A stretch of DNA of 64,000 bases. Source: Comamonas odontotermitis (lineage in GTDB: Bacteria > Pseudomonadota > Gammaproteobacteria > Burkholderiales > Burkholderiaceae_C). The notes below the pieces were generated by a model. It searched no databases and was not told where the DNA came from. It saw nothing but the letters and a program-made list of their open reading frames with translations. The translations under genes and the position numbers were made by a program. Of this stretch, positions 1-8,119 are shown one piece after another. Position 1 is the stretch's first letter; every line of letters starts with the position of its first letter. The stretch covers positions 129,001 to 193,000 of the forward strand of contig NZ_CP083452.1 of the NCBI RefSeq assembly GCF_020080045.1, given 5' to 3'.

Positions 1-636
1 GACGAGGGGTGGCTCACCGATGGCGTGATGATCGAATGGCTCTCATCGCACACCAATGTCATTTACCAGCCGCCTGCCGGACACCGCGCCTACAGCGGCA
101 TCAACCCCTATGCGCTGGGCTTTGCAATGTACCGCGACATCCAGCGCATCTGCGAACACCCGACCGACGAAGACCGGCGCTGGTTCCCTGATCTGGCGGG
201 CACGCCGTGGCTGCCTGCGTTGCACCACGCCATGCAGAACTACAAGGACGAGAGCTTCATCGGCCAGTACCTGAGCCCGAAGCTGATGCGCGACATGCGT
301 CTGTTCGCCATCCACGACGACGCCAGCGAGCGGGAGCTGCTTGTGAGCGCCATCCACAACGAAGACGGTTACCGCACGCTGCGCCAGACGCTGTCGCAGC
401 AGTACGACCTGGGCGCGCGCGAGCCCAATATCCAGGTGTGGAACGTGAATCTTCGCGGCGACCGTTGCCTGACCCTGCGCCACACCCAGTACCAGGGCCG
501 TCCGCTGGCCGACGATGTGCAGGAGGTGCTCAAGCATGCGGCGCGCCTGTGGGGCTTTGGCGTGCAGCTCGAAAGCGTCAATGGAGACGGAGAGGCACCC
601 GTGCTGCTGCACTCCGTGGCGCCTCCGCCTTCGTGA
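1..636 (+). CDS. SpoVR family protein, C-terminal part (cut by window start)
   Basis: The reading frame is open from base 1, so the N-terminus lies outside the window. About 211 residues remain and end at a TGA. They carry the conserved SpoVR/YcgB tail: a stretch reading NPYALGFAMYRDI, then EPNIQVWNVNLRGDRCLTL followed by a histidine. SpoVR proteins are cytoplasmic and of uncertain biochemical role; in proteobacteria they usually sit beside a PrkA-type kinase and a YeaH-type protein, which would be upstream of the window. The gene converges on the MreB-like gene, with a perfect hairpin between them. The family call is secure; the function is not known. Confidence 0.9.
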   Translation, partial: DEGWLTDGVMIEWLSSHTNVIYQPPAGHRAYSGINPYALGFAMYRDIQRICEHPTDEDRRWFPDLAGTPWLPALHHAMQNYKDESFIGQYLSPKLMRDMRLFAIHDDASERELLVSAIHNEDGYRTLRQTLSQQYDLGAREPNIQVWNVNLRGDRCLTLRHTQYQGRPLADDVQEVLKHAARLWGFGVQLESVNGDGEAPVLLHSVAPPPS

Positions 637-640
637 AGAG

Positions 641-662
641 GTTCGTGGCGCTAGCCACGAAC
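641..662. other. Perfect hairpin between convergent genes
   Basis: GTTCGTGGC and GCCACGAAC form a perfect 9-bp stem around the loop GCTA. The loop contains the complement of the TAG stop of the minus-strand gene. There is no T-run on either side, so this is not a classical intrinsic terminator, but it may block or pause transcription between the two converging genes. Confidence 0.4.
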
Positions 663-1160
663 AGGCCCCCGTTGCATCAGTGCCTGAATCTGTGCCTCGC
701 TCAAGGCCGTGGATGCAATCAACTCCACACTGCGGGCCCCGCAGCGTTGGCCCAGCTCTCGCAAGGCGCGGTGCTCTACCCCGGTCAGAGCCCCAATTGC
801 CTGGGCGGGCGCAGGGCAAGGATGCAGCAGCATGTGTGGCGATGGCATCAACCAGCGATTGACGCGCTTGAGCTTCAGATAGGACAGCAGTGCATGTTTC
901 AGAAACGCTTCCGCTGCTGTGTAATCGCTGATCAGACAGCGCGGGTGGCCAAAAGGCTCGCACAGGATGGCCCCCGGGGTTTGCGCCACTGCCAGCCGCG
1001 CGGCGGCACCAGCGGCCAAAACGCTGGGTTGGGGGCCTGCACGCAAGGCAAGCAACGCCTCATCGCTCCATACGACGTCGCTGTTGCTGCTGCGGATCAG
1101 GACCGCATTGGGTGCAATGCGCACATACAGCGTGGGCGTCAGCAAGTTCCCAAAAGCCAT
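651..1160 (-). CDS. Truncated MreB-like (actin-fold) protein
   Basis: 169 residues. Residues about 45-150 align by eye with the first third of MreB: VLAAG..AR...QTPGAI matches the MreB VAAVG..AK...RTPGNI segment, then PFGHPRCLISDYTAAEAFL, then PSPHMLL and GVEHRALRELGQRCGARSVELI (MreB: QVERRAIRES.QGAGAREVFLIE). The N-terminal phosphate loop of MreB (DLGTANT) is not conserved (RIAPNAV here), and the protein stops before the second phosphate loop (DIGGGTTE). It should therefore neither bind ATP nor polymerise like MreB. Full MreB is about 350 residues. Its ATG overlaps the cca stop by one base (TAATG), which points to translational coupling. Homology to MreB is seen; any role is unknown. Confidence 0.7.
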   Translation of the reverse strand: MAFGNLLTPTLYVRIAPNAVLIRSSNSDVVWSDEALLALRAGPQPSVLAAGAAARLAVAQTPGAILCEPFGHPRCLISDYTAAEAFLKHALLSYLKLKRVNRWLMPSPHMLLHPCPAPAQAIGALTGVEHRALRELGQRCGARSVELIASTALSEAQIQALMQRGPVRG

Positions 1161-2404
1161 TACTGCTCGGCCTTCATCTCCTGCGCTACCGCGTGGCAGC
1201 GTGCCTCGTGCACCATCGCGCCAATCTCGGCGCCTTTTCGGCCCAGCTGGGCGGCGCGCTCCGCGACTTGCTTGGTGCTGACGGCTTGCGCCACTGCCAG
1301 CAGGCGCTGCAGCTGTTCGCGCTGCGGGTAGGGTTGGTCTTGCAGCCCGAGCCGCCCCTGGGCATCGCACTGGCAGGCAAGCAGCGCGTCGGCAAAGCGC
1401 GCGGGTTTGCGAAAGGCGTCACAGCGCTCCAGCAGCCGCACCACGGCAGCGGGGGCGATGCCCGGGCTGCGGTGGATGTTGCCGTGTTCGGCCGCCACCA
1501 GCAGGGCGAGCTCGGCGCACTCGCTGGGCACACGCAGGCGCTGCTGCACGGCACGGGCCAGCTCCACACTGCGCTCCTCGTGGCCGAGGTGGCGCGGCAA
1601 TATATCGGCCGGGGTCGTGCCCTTGCCCAGGTCGTGCGCAATGCAGGCCCAGCGCACGGCCAGCGGGGCATTCAGTTGGGCGGCGCGATCCAGCACCATC
1701 ATCACGTGTACGCCGGTGTCCACCTCGGGGTGGTAGTCGGCCCGCTGGGGCACGCCCCACAGGCGATCCAGCTCGGGCAGCAGGCGGGCGAGGGCGCCGC
1801 ATTGGCGCAGCACCTCGAACATGCGCGAAGGCTGCGCTTCCATCAGGCCGCGCGCCAGCTCCTGCCAGACGCGCTCGGGCACCAGTGCGTCCACTTCGCC
1901 CTCTGCCACCATTTCGCGCATCAGCGCCAGGGTTTCGGGGGCGACGGAGAAATCATGAAAACGTGCGGCAAAGCGCGCCAGCCGCAGAATGCGCACCGGG
2001 TCTTCGCGAAAAGCTTGGGTCACATGGCGCAGCACCTTGGCCTGCAGGTCCTGCTGGCCGTGGTAGGGATCAAACACGGCTTCGCTGCCCGTCCAGTCTG
2101 CGGGGGCTGCCATGGCGTTGATCGTGAGGTCGCGCCGCGCCAGGTCTTCTTCCAGCGTCACGTCGGGCGATGCGGCAATCGAAAAGCCGTGGTAGCCACG
2201 GCCCCATTTGCGTTCGGTGCGCGCCAGCGCGTATTCCTCGTGGGTCTGCGGATGCAGAAACACCGGAAAGTCCTTGCCCACGGGCACATAGCCCTGGGCC
2301 TGCATTGCCTCGGGCGTCGAGCCCACCACCACCCAGTCGTGGTCATTCACGGGCAGGCCCAGCAAACGGTCGCGCACAGCGCCACCCACCATGTAGATTT
2401 TCAT
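1160..2404 (-). CDS. cca: Multifunctional CCA-adding tRNA nucleotidyltransferase with HD domain
   Basis: 414 residues. It adds or repairs the 3'-CCA end of tRNAs. The N-terminus MKIYMVGGAVRDRLLGL and the following NDHDWVVVG are the class II nucleotidyltransferase head with its metal-binding aspartates; RRDLTINAMA and the RLARFAARFHDF region follow. The C-terminal half contains the HD phosphohydrolase motif AHDLGKG, which in proteobacterial Cca gives 2',3'-cyclic phosphodiesterase and phosphatase activities. The start at MKIY fits the family; 11 further upstream codons are open but non-conserved. It lies 10 bases after the RpiR gene and overlaps the MreB-like gene, suggesting a single minus-strand unit. 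Confidence 0.95.
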   Translation of the reverse strand: MKIYMVGGAVRDRLLGLPVNDHDWVVVGSTPEAMQAQGYVPVGKDFPVFLHPQTHEEYALARTERKWGRGYHGFSIAASPDVTLEEDLARRDLTINAMAAPADWTGSEAVFDPYHGQQDLQAKVLRHVTQAFREDPVRILRLARFAARFHDFSVAPETLALMREMVAEGEVDALVPERVWQELARGLMEAQPSRMFEVLRQCGALARLLPELDRLWGVPQRADYHPEVDTGVHVMMVLDRAAQLNAPLAVRWACIAHDLGKGTTPADILPRHLGHEERSVELARAVQQRLRVPSECAELALLVAAEHGNIHRSPGIAPAAVVRLLERCDAFRKPARFADALLACQCDAQGRLGLQDQPYPQREQLQRLLAVAQAVSTKQVAERAAQLGRKGAEIGAMVHEARCHAVAQEMKAEQ

Positions 2405-2414
2405 CCGGGCAAGT

Positions 2415-3281
2415 TTACCTGCGGGGCGCCTGCACATACACGCCGCTGTCGTGCAGCTCGCCCTCGGCGGCTTCGATGCGGGCGACGGCCTCCGGCCCGG
2501 CGCGGCTCACCAGCACTTCCAGCAGCGACTCGGCCAGGGCCTGTGCAGCGGTGACCGAGGGGAAGAACGATGGGCTGTTGACGGCAAACAAGAGGGTTTC
2601 GTCGGCGGCCAGCGACAGGGGCGATGCCAGGCTGTCGGTCAGCGCCAGCACCTTGCAGCCGCGCGCGCGGGCCAGCTCCACGGCCTGCACGGTTTCCTGC
2701 GAGTACGGCGCAAAGCTGATGGCCACCAGCACATCGCCCTTGTCCACGGCACGCAGCTGCATTTCACGAACGCCGCCCATGCCTTCGAGCAGATGCACCG
2801 ACTGGCGGAACAGGCGGTACACATAGACCAGGGAGAACGCGACCGGAAAGCAGGCACGCATGCCCATCACATGCACCTGGGCGGTTTTTTCCAGCAGGCG
2901 GGCGGCGTTTGCGAGGCGCGGCGCGCTGTGCTGCTCGGTGGTGTCCAGGTTGCTGCGCTGCATGGCAAACATCTCGGCGGTGAGCTGCTTGTCGCGTGCG
3001 CGGCCGATCAGGCTGCGCGCCTTGTCGCCGTATTGGTTGGCAGCGTCGCTGCTCAGGCCCATGTCACCCGTCAAGGCCTGCTTGAACTCGTTCCAGCCCG
3101 CGAATCCGCAGGTCTGGGCAAAGCGCACCAGCGTGGTGGGCGGCACCTGGGCGTGCTGGCCCACGGTGCGCATCGATTGGGTGACGACATCGCCCGGGTG
3201 GTCGAGCACATAGCGGGCCACTTGCTGCAGCGAGGGGCTCAGGGATGCAAAACGGTCGCGCAGCTGGTCGATCACGCCCAT
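2415..3281 (-). CDS. MurR/RpiR family transcriptional regulator
   Basis: 288 residues from the chosen ATG (MGVIDQLRDRF). An N-terminal RpiR helix-turn-helix (about residues 1-75; PPTTLVRFAQTCGFAGWNEFKQAL is typical of the recognition region) is followed by a SIS sugar-phosphate-binding domain (about 110-250; VHVMGMRACFPVAF, KGDVLVAISFAPYSQETV). Such proteins sense phosphosugars or related metabolites. In-frame codons continue upstream to an ATG ending at 3344 and a TTG ending at 3353; none of the candidate starts has a good Shine-Dalgarno, so the N-terminus is uncertain. It is divergent from the amino-acid binding protein gene, which is a plausible target (inference). Confidence 0.88.
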   Translation of the reverse strand: MGVIDQLRDRFASLSPSLQQVARYVLDHPGDVVTQSMRTVGQHAQVPPTTLVRFAQTCGFAGWNEFKQALTGDMGLSSDAANQYGDKARSLIGRARDKQLTAEMFAMQRSNLDTTEQHSAPRLANAARLLEKTAQVHVMGMRACFPVAFSLVYVYRLFRQSVHLLEGMGGVREMQLRAVDKGDVLVAISFAPYSQETVQAVELARARGCKVLALTDSLASPLSLAADETLLFAVNSPSFFPSVTAAQALAESLLEVLVSRAGPEAVARIEAAEGELHDSGVYVQAPRR

Positions 3282-3432
3282 GGTGGATTGGCTTTGTTGG
3301 GGGTTGAGGGAAATCACGGGTAGCCATTGTCGTTCATGGAGCATATGATCCAATTTATAAAAAATAGGAACATTAGTTCTGTTGCAACGCCATAGGGCAT
3401 TGAGGCGCTAAGAGGGCGCGAAAGGAAAGTCG

Positions 3433-4335
3433 ATGACGCAAATCAATTACACCGTGGCACGCCTGGCGATGGCTGCCGCGATGACGTGCGCCGCTGCCGG
3501 TGCCATGGCGCAGAGCGCGCCCACGCTGGACAAGATCAAGAGCACCGGAGCCATCACCCTGGGGTACCGCGAGTCGTCGTTCGGCTTTTCGTACCTGGAC
3601 GCGAATTTGAAGCCCGTGGGCTACAGCATGGACATCTGCTACAAGATTCTGGACGCGGTCAAGGCCAAGCTGGGCTTGACCGACCTCAAGGTGGGTTACC
3701 AGGCTGTGACCTCGGGCAACCGCATTCCGCTGGTGCAGAACGGCACGGTCGATCTGGAATGCGGCTCCACCACCAATCTGGTGGAGCGCCAGAAGCTGGT
3801 GGCGTTTTCGCCGGATATCTTCCGCTACAACGTGCGCATGCTGGTGAAGAAGGATTCGGGCATCAAGGGCATTGCCGATCTGCAGGGCAAGGCGGTGGCC
3901 ACCACCACGGGCACGACCTCGTTCCGCTTGTTGCGCCAGGCCGACAAGGCCAGCAACCTGGAGATCACCAATGTGCCGGGCAAGGACCATACCGATTCCT
4001 TCCTGCTGGTGCAGGGCGGCAAGGCCCAGGCCTTTGTGCTGGACGATATTCTGCTGGCAGGCCAGATTGCCAACGCACGCGATCCGCAGAACTACGAGAT
4101 CGTCGGCGAGAGCCTGCGCACCGAAAACCAGGCGCTGATGCTGCGCAACGACGACCCGGCCTTCAAGAAGCTGGTGGACGATACCGTGGCGGGCATGATG
4201 AAGTCCGGCGAGATGGAAAAGCTCTACAACAAGTGGTTCATGTCGCCCATTGCGCCCAAGGGCATCAACATCAACTACCCGCTGAATGCGGAGACGCGCG
4301 ATGCGTTCGAGCATCCAACGTCTAAAGGCATCTGA
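3433..4335 (+). CDS. Glutamate/aspartate-type ABC transporter periplasmic binding protein
   Basis: 300 residues. A cleavable signal peptide (hydrophobic run LAMAAAMTCAAAGAMA ending near AQS) precedes a family-3 solute-binding fold. ITLGYRESSFGFSYLD and GYSMDICYKILDAVK are the usual N-terminal motifs of the GltI/GlnH group; GTVDLECGSTTNLVERQ and the GKAVATTTGTTS hinge region follow. The start has an upstream AAAGGAAAG ribosome-binding site. No permease or ATPase gene follows, so it is an orphan here and must work with components encoded elsewhere. Substrate glutamate/aspartate is inferred from family resemblance only. Confidence 0.9.
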   Translation: MTQINYTVARLAMAAAMTCAAAGAMAQSAPTLDKIKSTGAITLGYRESSFGFSYLDANLKPVGYSMDICYKILDAVKAKLGLTDLKVGYQAVTSGNRIPLVQNGTVDLECGSTTNLVERQKLVAFSPDIFRYNVRMLVKKDSGIKGIADLQGKAVATTTGTTSFRLLRQADKASNLEITNVPGKDHTDSFLLVQGGKAQAFVLDDILLAGQIANARDPQNYEIVGESLRTENQALMLRNDDPAFKKLVDDTVAGMMKSGEMEKLYNKWFMSPIAPKGININYPLNAETRDAFEHPTSKGI

Positions 4336-4434
4336 GCGCGCAGTCAGAATCTGAGGCGTTCTGCACCGTTGCTCTTTTCCTGCATGTCTCGCGGCAAGGA
4401 AAGGGCTGCGCTCAACGGTTACTTTAATTTTGAT

Positions 4435-4475
4435 AGCTGTCAGCGCTTTGCGGATAAGCGCTGACAGCTGTTTTT
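4435..4475 (+). terminator. Intrinsic terminator; member of dispersed repeat family A
   Basis: AGCTGTCAGCGCTT and AAGCGCTGACAGCT form a perfect 14-bp stem around TGCGGAT, followed by GTTTTT. It lies downstream of the binding-protein gene and before the convergent GST gene. The GCGCTT/AAGCGC core and the preceding TTTTGATAGC mark it as a copy of the dispersed repeat seen at many other sites in the window. Confidence 0.85.
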
Positions 4476-4486
4476 ATTGAAAATTT

Positions 4487-5170
4487 TCAACGCTCGGCGC
4501 GGTAGGGCTCGTCCATCGGCACGAAATCCTTTTCTGCCAGGGCACCGTCGATCCATGCCTTGACGCCGGGCAATTGGTGCACGCGTTCGACGTAGGCGGC
4601 GATCTCCCCGGGCACGGGCAGCTGGTAGGTTTTCAGGCGCATGCAGACGGGCGCGAAATAGGCGTCGGCAACACTGAACTGGTCAAACAACAGGGGGCCG
4701 CCATGCTGGGCCAGCAGGTGGCTCCACATGCTGCACAGGCGTTCCACGTTCTTGCGCACGCCAGCGTTGTCGCGCCAGACGATCTTGCCCACTTCGGCCA
4801 GATCGGCTTCGATGTTCATCGGGCAGGCGCCGCGCAGGGCGGTGAAGCCGCCGTGCATTTCGGCGCAGATGCTGCGGGCAGCGGCGCGGGCGGCCTTGTC
4901 CTTGGGCCACAGTGCCTTGTCTGGAAACTGCTCGGCCACGTATTCGGCGATGGCCAGACTGTCCCAGACGGTGACGTCACCATCGCGCAGCAGCGGCACG
5001 GTGCCCGTGGGGCTGACGGTGGCCATGGTGCGCTTGAACTCGGACTGGCTGTCGAAACTGTCGAAGCGCACGTATTGCTCGTCGAAGGGAATGCCCGCCT
5101 GGCGCAGCAGCACCCAGGCGCGCATGGACCAGGAGGAGTAGTTTTTGTTGCCGATGTAGAGCTGCAGCAT
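4487..5170 (-). CDS. Glutathione S-transferase family protein
   Basis: 227 residues, the usual length. The N-terminal thioredoxin-fold domain starts LYIGNKNYSSWSMRAWVLLR; SSWSMRAW holds the candidate catalytic serine, and TGTVPLL is the conserved cis-proline strand. The glutathione gamma-glutamyl contact region VWDSLAIAEYVAE is present. The C-terminal helical domain follows (FSVADAYFAP). A cytoplasmic glutathione-conjugating or -reducing enzyme is expected; the substrate cannot be told. Downstream lies the family-A terminator repeat; upstream, 51 bases away, is the MFS gene on the same strand. Confidence 0.92.
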   Translation of the reverse strand: MLQLYIGNKNYSSWSMRAWVLLRQAGIPFDEQYVRFDSFDSQSEFKRTMATVSPTGTVPLLRDGDVTVWDSLAIAEYVAEQFPDKALWPKDKAARAAARSICAEMHGGFTALRGACPMNIEADLAEVGKIVWRDNAGVRKNVERLCSMWSHLLAQHGGPLLFDQFSVADAYFAPVCMRLKTYQLPVPGEIAAYVERVHQLPGVKAWIDGALAEKDFVPMDEPYRAER

Positions 5171-5221
5171 GGTCTGGGCGCAAAGAAGTGAGGGGAACCC
5201 GATTTATACCGCAGCCGCCCT

Positions 5222-6793
5222 TCAACGCAACTTCCGCTGCACCACGACAATAACCGCCGTGACGGCAGCGACCGCTGCCAGCCACTGGTACAGCTGCTGG
5301 CAGGCCATGAAGAAGGCCTGGTGGTCCACCATCTGGGCCAGCATCTCCAGCGCCGCGTGCCGGGCCTGCTGGGCAACCATGCCGTGGTGCTGCAGGGTGT
5401 TGGCCGTGGTGTCGAGCCACTGCACCGCCGTGCTGTTGCCTGGGGTGAGGCGGCTGGCAAGGTCGGAATACTGGGCGAACTTGCTGTCCTGCAGCGCAAC
5501 GGCGGCCACGGCCGATGCCAGCGAGGCGGTCATCTGGCGCAGGATGTTCTTGCTCTGGTAGCCCTTGGCAAAATGCCGGGCGTCGAGCGCCCGCCAGGTG
5601 AGCGCCGCCACGGGCAGCACCATCAGCACGCCAAAGCAGCCCTTGATGGCGAGGGCGCCGTACAGCGCGGCGGCGGGCGCGTCTGGCGGCAGGCGGCTCA
5701 TCCACCACGCGGCGGCGGCCATGGTCAGGCACCCGGCCATCATCAGCGCGCGCTTGTTGGCAATGGCGGCGCTGTAGCGGATGTAGACCACCGCCACCAC
5801 CAGGCTGGTGAGCGCCGAGAAGCTGTTGAGCCAGCCGGTGGTGATCAGCGGAATGCCCAGGCCCCGCTCGGCATACTGGGGAAACAGGTAGTTGCTGAAG
5901 TTGACGACAAAGTAGTACACCGCGTAGAGCGTGAGGCCCGCCAGAAAGCCGGGGCTGGTGAGGTCGCGCAGGTGCAAAAGCGGCTCGTCGTGCCGCCACT
6001 GGTGCAGGCCGAACAGGCCCAGCAGCAGCACGCCGGCGAGTACCAGCAGCGCCAGATGCTCGGGGCGGTCGAACAGGGCATAGCGCGCCTCCGAAAAGCT
6101 CCACTGCACACAGCCGATGGCCAGCACAAAGAGCAGGAGCGGCGTGATGCTCCAGCGCACGGGCTGCTCGCTTTTTCCCAGGGCGGCAGGCAGCAGGCTG
6201 TAAACGCCCAGCGCCATCAACGTGGACAGCGGCAGCACGCTCCAGAACACCCAGCGCCAGCCCCAGTTCTCCACCAGCCAGGCGGCGCCCAGCGGTGCTA
6301 TGGCACCCACGGCAAAGATCATCAGCATGTAGATGCGCGTGGCCTGCGGGCGTTGCTGCACGCCGAACATCATCGGAATCAGCACCCGCGTGCTGATGAA
6401 GAAGGCGCCGCCACCCATGCCCTGCACCAGGCGCGCGGTGGTGATCTGCGCCAGCGAATTGGCGCTGGCCGAGGCCACATCGCCCAGGCCGAACAGCAAC
6501 AGCGCCAGCAGCAGGTAGTTGCGGTAGCCAAAGTGGCGCGAGAGCCATTGCTGCAGCGCAATCATCAGCATGCTGCCGACGGCGTAGGCGGCCTGTACCT
6601 GGGCAAACTCGCGCGGCGCGGCGCCGATGCCGCCCAGAATGTGGCTGGAGCCGAAGACGAACATGCCGTTTTCGAGAAACTCCATGCCCACCAGGCCGCC
6701 AAGCAGGAGCATCAGCAGCCGCTGCTTTTCCCAATGCTTCCAATGCGCCAAGTGAACGCTGCGCGCCCAGCCGTGCTGGCGGGCGGCGGTCAT
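5222..6793 (-). CDS. MFS transporter, DHA2-like drug efflux type
   Basis: 523 residues, an inner-membrane protein with 12-14 predicted hydrophobic segments. Features include GGIGAAPREFAQVQAAYAVGSMLMIALQQWLSRHFGYRN (the loop between early helices) and the motif-C-like LVQGMGGGAFFIS. The length and C-terminal tail fit the 14-helix DHA2 family (EmrB-like), but no EmrA-type membrane fusion protein or outer membrane factor is adjacent. Its start overlaps the MarR gene stop by four bases (ATGA), so the two are co-transcribed and the MarR protein very probably controls it. Confidence 0.88.
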   Translation of the reverse strand: MTAARQHGWARSVHLAHWKHWEKQRLLMLLLGGLVGMEFLENGMFVFGSSHILGGIGAAPREFAQVQAAYAVGSMLMIALQQWLSRHFGYRNYLLLALLLFGLGDVASASANSLAQITTARLVQGMGGGAFFISTRVLIPMMFGVQQRPQATRIYMLMIFAVGAIAPLGAAWLVENWGWRWVFWSVLPLSTLMALGVYSLLPAALGKSEQPVRWSITPLLLFVLAIGCVQWSFSEARYALFDRPEHLALLVLAGVLLLGLFGLHQWRHDEPLLHLRDLTSPGFLAGLTLYAVYYFVVNFSNYLFPQYAERGLGIPLITTGWLNSFSALTSLVVAVVYIRYSAAIANKRALMMAGCLTMAAAAWWMSRLPPDAPAAALYGALAIKGCFGVLMVLPVAALTWRALDARHFAKGYQSKNILRQMTASLASAVAAVALQDSKFAQYSDLASRLTPGNSTAVQWLDTTANTLQHHGMVAQQARHAALEMLAQMVDHQAFFMACQQLYQWLAAVAAVTAVIVVVQRKLR

Positions 6794-7371
6794 GGCGCTG
6801 CCGGATCGTCGGTGCGTGCTATGTTTTTTGATGTGCTGGCGCGCGCAGAGCGGGCGCTGGCGGCCTTTTTCTTATGGGCATCATCGGCAATGCCGGTTTC
6901 CAGGCCAGCGAGCACCTTGCGCAATTGCTGGCGCATGGCGCCCGTACCGTCCTCGCCCAGCACGGCCCAGGTCTGCAGATGCACGGCTTGTACCAGCGGA
7001 ATGGCCTGCTCCAGCAGGTGGGTGCCGCGTTCGGTCAGCGCCAGCTGCAGTGCGCGGCGGTCCTGCACGTCTGCGGTGCGCACGGCCAGCGCCTTGGTTT
7101 CCAGGCTGTCGAGCAGGCGGGTGACCTGGGTGCGCGTGGCGTCCAGCGATATGCTGAGGGTGGAGGGGCTGATGGGTTCGTGCGCGCTGTCCGAGAGCAG
7201 GTACAGCGCCAGATACTCGCGCATGTGCAGGCCCAGCGGCGCCAGCGCGGTATCCATGCGCTGCTCCAGCAGGGCGGCGGTGTGCTTCAGGAGCCGGGTG
7301 GATGCAACCGCGTCCACCAGGGACTGCGGCTTGCCAGCCAGAATGCGCTCAAGTCGGGAATCGAAGCTCAT
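6790..7371 (-). CDS. MarR family transcriptional regulator
   Basis: 193 residues. The winged helix is clear: ISPSTLSISLDATRTQVTRLLDSLETKALAVRT followed by the wing DVQDRRALQLALTERG. A basic, low-complexity C-terminal tail (about residues 165-193, AHKKKAASARSARAST) is unusual for MarR. Downstream and overlapping is the MFS efflux gene. Autoregulation and repression of efflux relieved by a small ligand is the standard model and is inferred. An 11-bp inverted repeat directly upstream of the start is the candidate operator. Confidence 0.92.
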   Translation of the reverse strand: MSFDSRLERILAGKPQSLVDAVASTRLLKHTAALLEQRMDTALAPLGLHMREYLALYLLSDSAHEPISPSTLSISLDATRTQVTRLLDSLETKALAVRTADVQDRRALQLALTERGTHLLEQAIPLVQAVHLQTWAVLGEDGTGAMRQQLRKVLAGLETGIADDAHKKKAASARSARASTSKNIARTDDPAAP

Positions 7372-7384
7372 GGGGTGTTGGTGT

Positions 7385-7423
7385 ATTTAATTTCATTCGT
7401 AATTATATTGTTTGAAATTAAAT
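7385..7423 (-). promoter_or_regulatory. Candidate MarR operator / promoter
   Basis: ATTTAATTTCA and TGAAATTAAAT form a perfect 11-bp inverted repeat separated by 17 AT-rich bases, immediately upstream of the marR-type gene. The region is far richer in AT than its surroundings. A palindromic operator overlapping the promoter is the usual MarR arrangement; binding itself is inferred. Confidence 0.55.
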
Positions 7424-7435
7424 TTGCAAGCACCC

Positions 7436-7457
7436 GCAGGAGCAGCTAGGCTCCTGC
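7436..7457. terminator. Weak hairpin, possible terminator of the cyclo-ligase gene
   Basis: GCAGGAGC and GCTCCTGC pair around AGCTAG. On the plus strand a run of six T follows 11 bases later; on the minus strand only an AT-rich stretch follows. It lies between the cyclo-ligase stop and the marR promoter, but the spacing to the T-run is poor. Confidence 0.3.
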
Positions 7458-7546
7458 ACGTATGGTTTTTTGCCCAAGGCAGCCCTGGCGCACAGAGGAT
7501 GGGCGCGGGCTGCTATGGTTTTGTTTTCAAGGCGCGGCGCAGAAAG

Positions 7547-8119
7547 TCACACCGGCCAGACGACGCCATTGTCGTTCAGGATCGCGTCGAGCGGCAGATC
7601 ATGCGGCTCGGGCTCGAAGTCGTCGACAAAGCCGTCGGTAAAGCCCAGGCCCACGGTGAACGGCCGAGGCTCCAGCGCAGCCAGGGTGCGGTCGTAAAAA
7701 CCGCCGCCGTAACCCAGGCGGTAGCCGCCCGGCCCATAGCCCACGCAGGGTACGAACAGCAAGGTCGGCACCACCAGTTCGGTGTTCTGTGGCTTGGGAA
7801 TGTCGTAGGCGTCCAGCTCCATCGGGCAGCCGGGGTACCAGGCATGGAAGGTGAGGGTCTTGTGCTGCTTGTTGACCACGGGCAGGCCGATGCGGCGCAG
7901 CAGCGGCTCGTCCATCAGCGCACCGTCTTCCTTCCAGCGGTGCAGGGCGGGCAGCGGGTCGAACTCGCCCTTGATCGGCCAGTACGCACCAATGACGGTA
8001 TCTTCTCGCTCGGTGAGCCAGAAACGCAGCACCTGCTGCAGTTGCTCGGCGCGCTCCAGGCGGTTGGGCATATTCAGGCGTTTTTCGATCAGCGCCTGAC
8101 GCACGGCTTTTTTATCCAT
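7547..8119 (-). CDS. ygfA: 5-formyltetrahydrofolate cyclo-ligase
   Basis: 190 residues, typical length. It converts 5-formyl-THF to 5,10-methenyl-THF with ATP. The start MDKKAVRQALIEKRLNM fits the family, with a GGAGG about 12 bases upstream. The folate/ATP motifs are visible: AYWPIKGEFDP in the middle and GYRLGYGGGFYDRTLA near residue 140. The open frame continues more than 200 codons upstream, but that part is non-conserved and GC-biased, so it is left out. In many proteobacteria 6S RNA precedes this gene; I could not recognise it here. Confidence 0.94.
   Translation of the reverse strand: MDKKAVRQALIEKRLNMPNRLERAEQLQQVLRFWLTEREDTVIGAYWPIKGEFDPLPALHRWKEDGALMDEPLLRRIGLPVVNKQHKTLTFHAWYPGCPMELDAYDIPKPQNTELVVPTLLFVPCVGYGPGGYRLGYGGGFYDRTLAALEPRPFTVGLGFTDGFVDDFEPEPHDLPLDAILNDNGVVWPV

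Noticed and set aside
1112..2554. Long plus-strand open frame antisense to cca
   Set aside because: Its translation is compositionally biased and matches nothing recognisable, while the minus strand encodes an unmistakable Cca.
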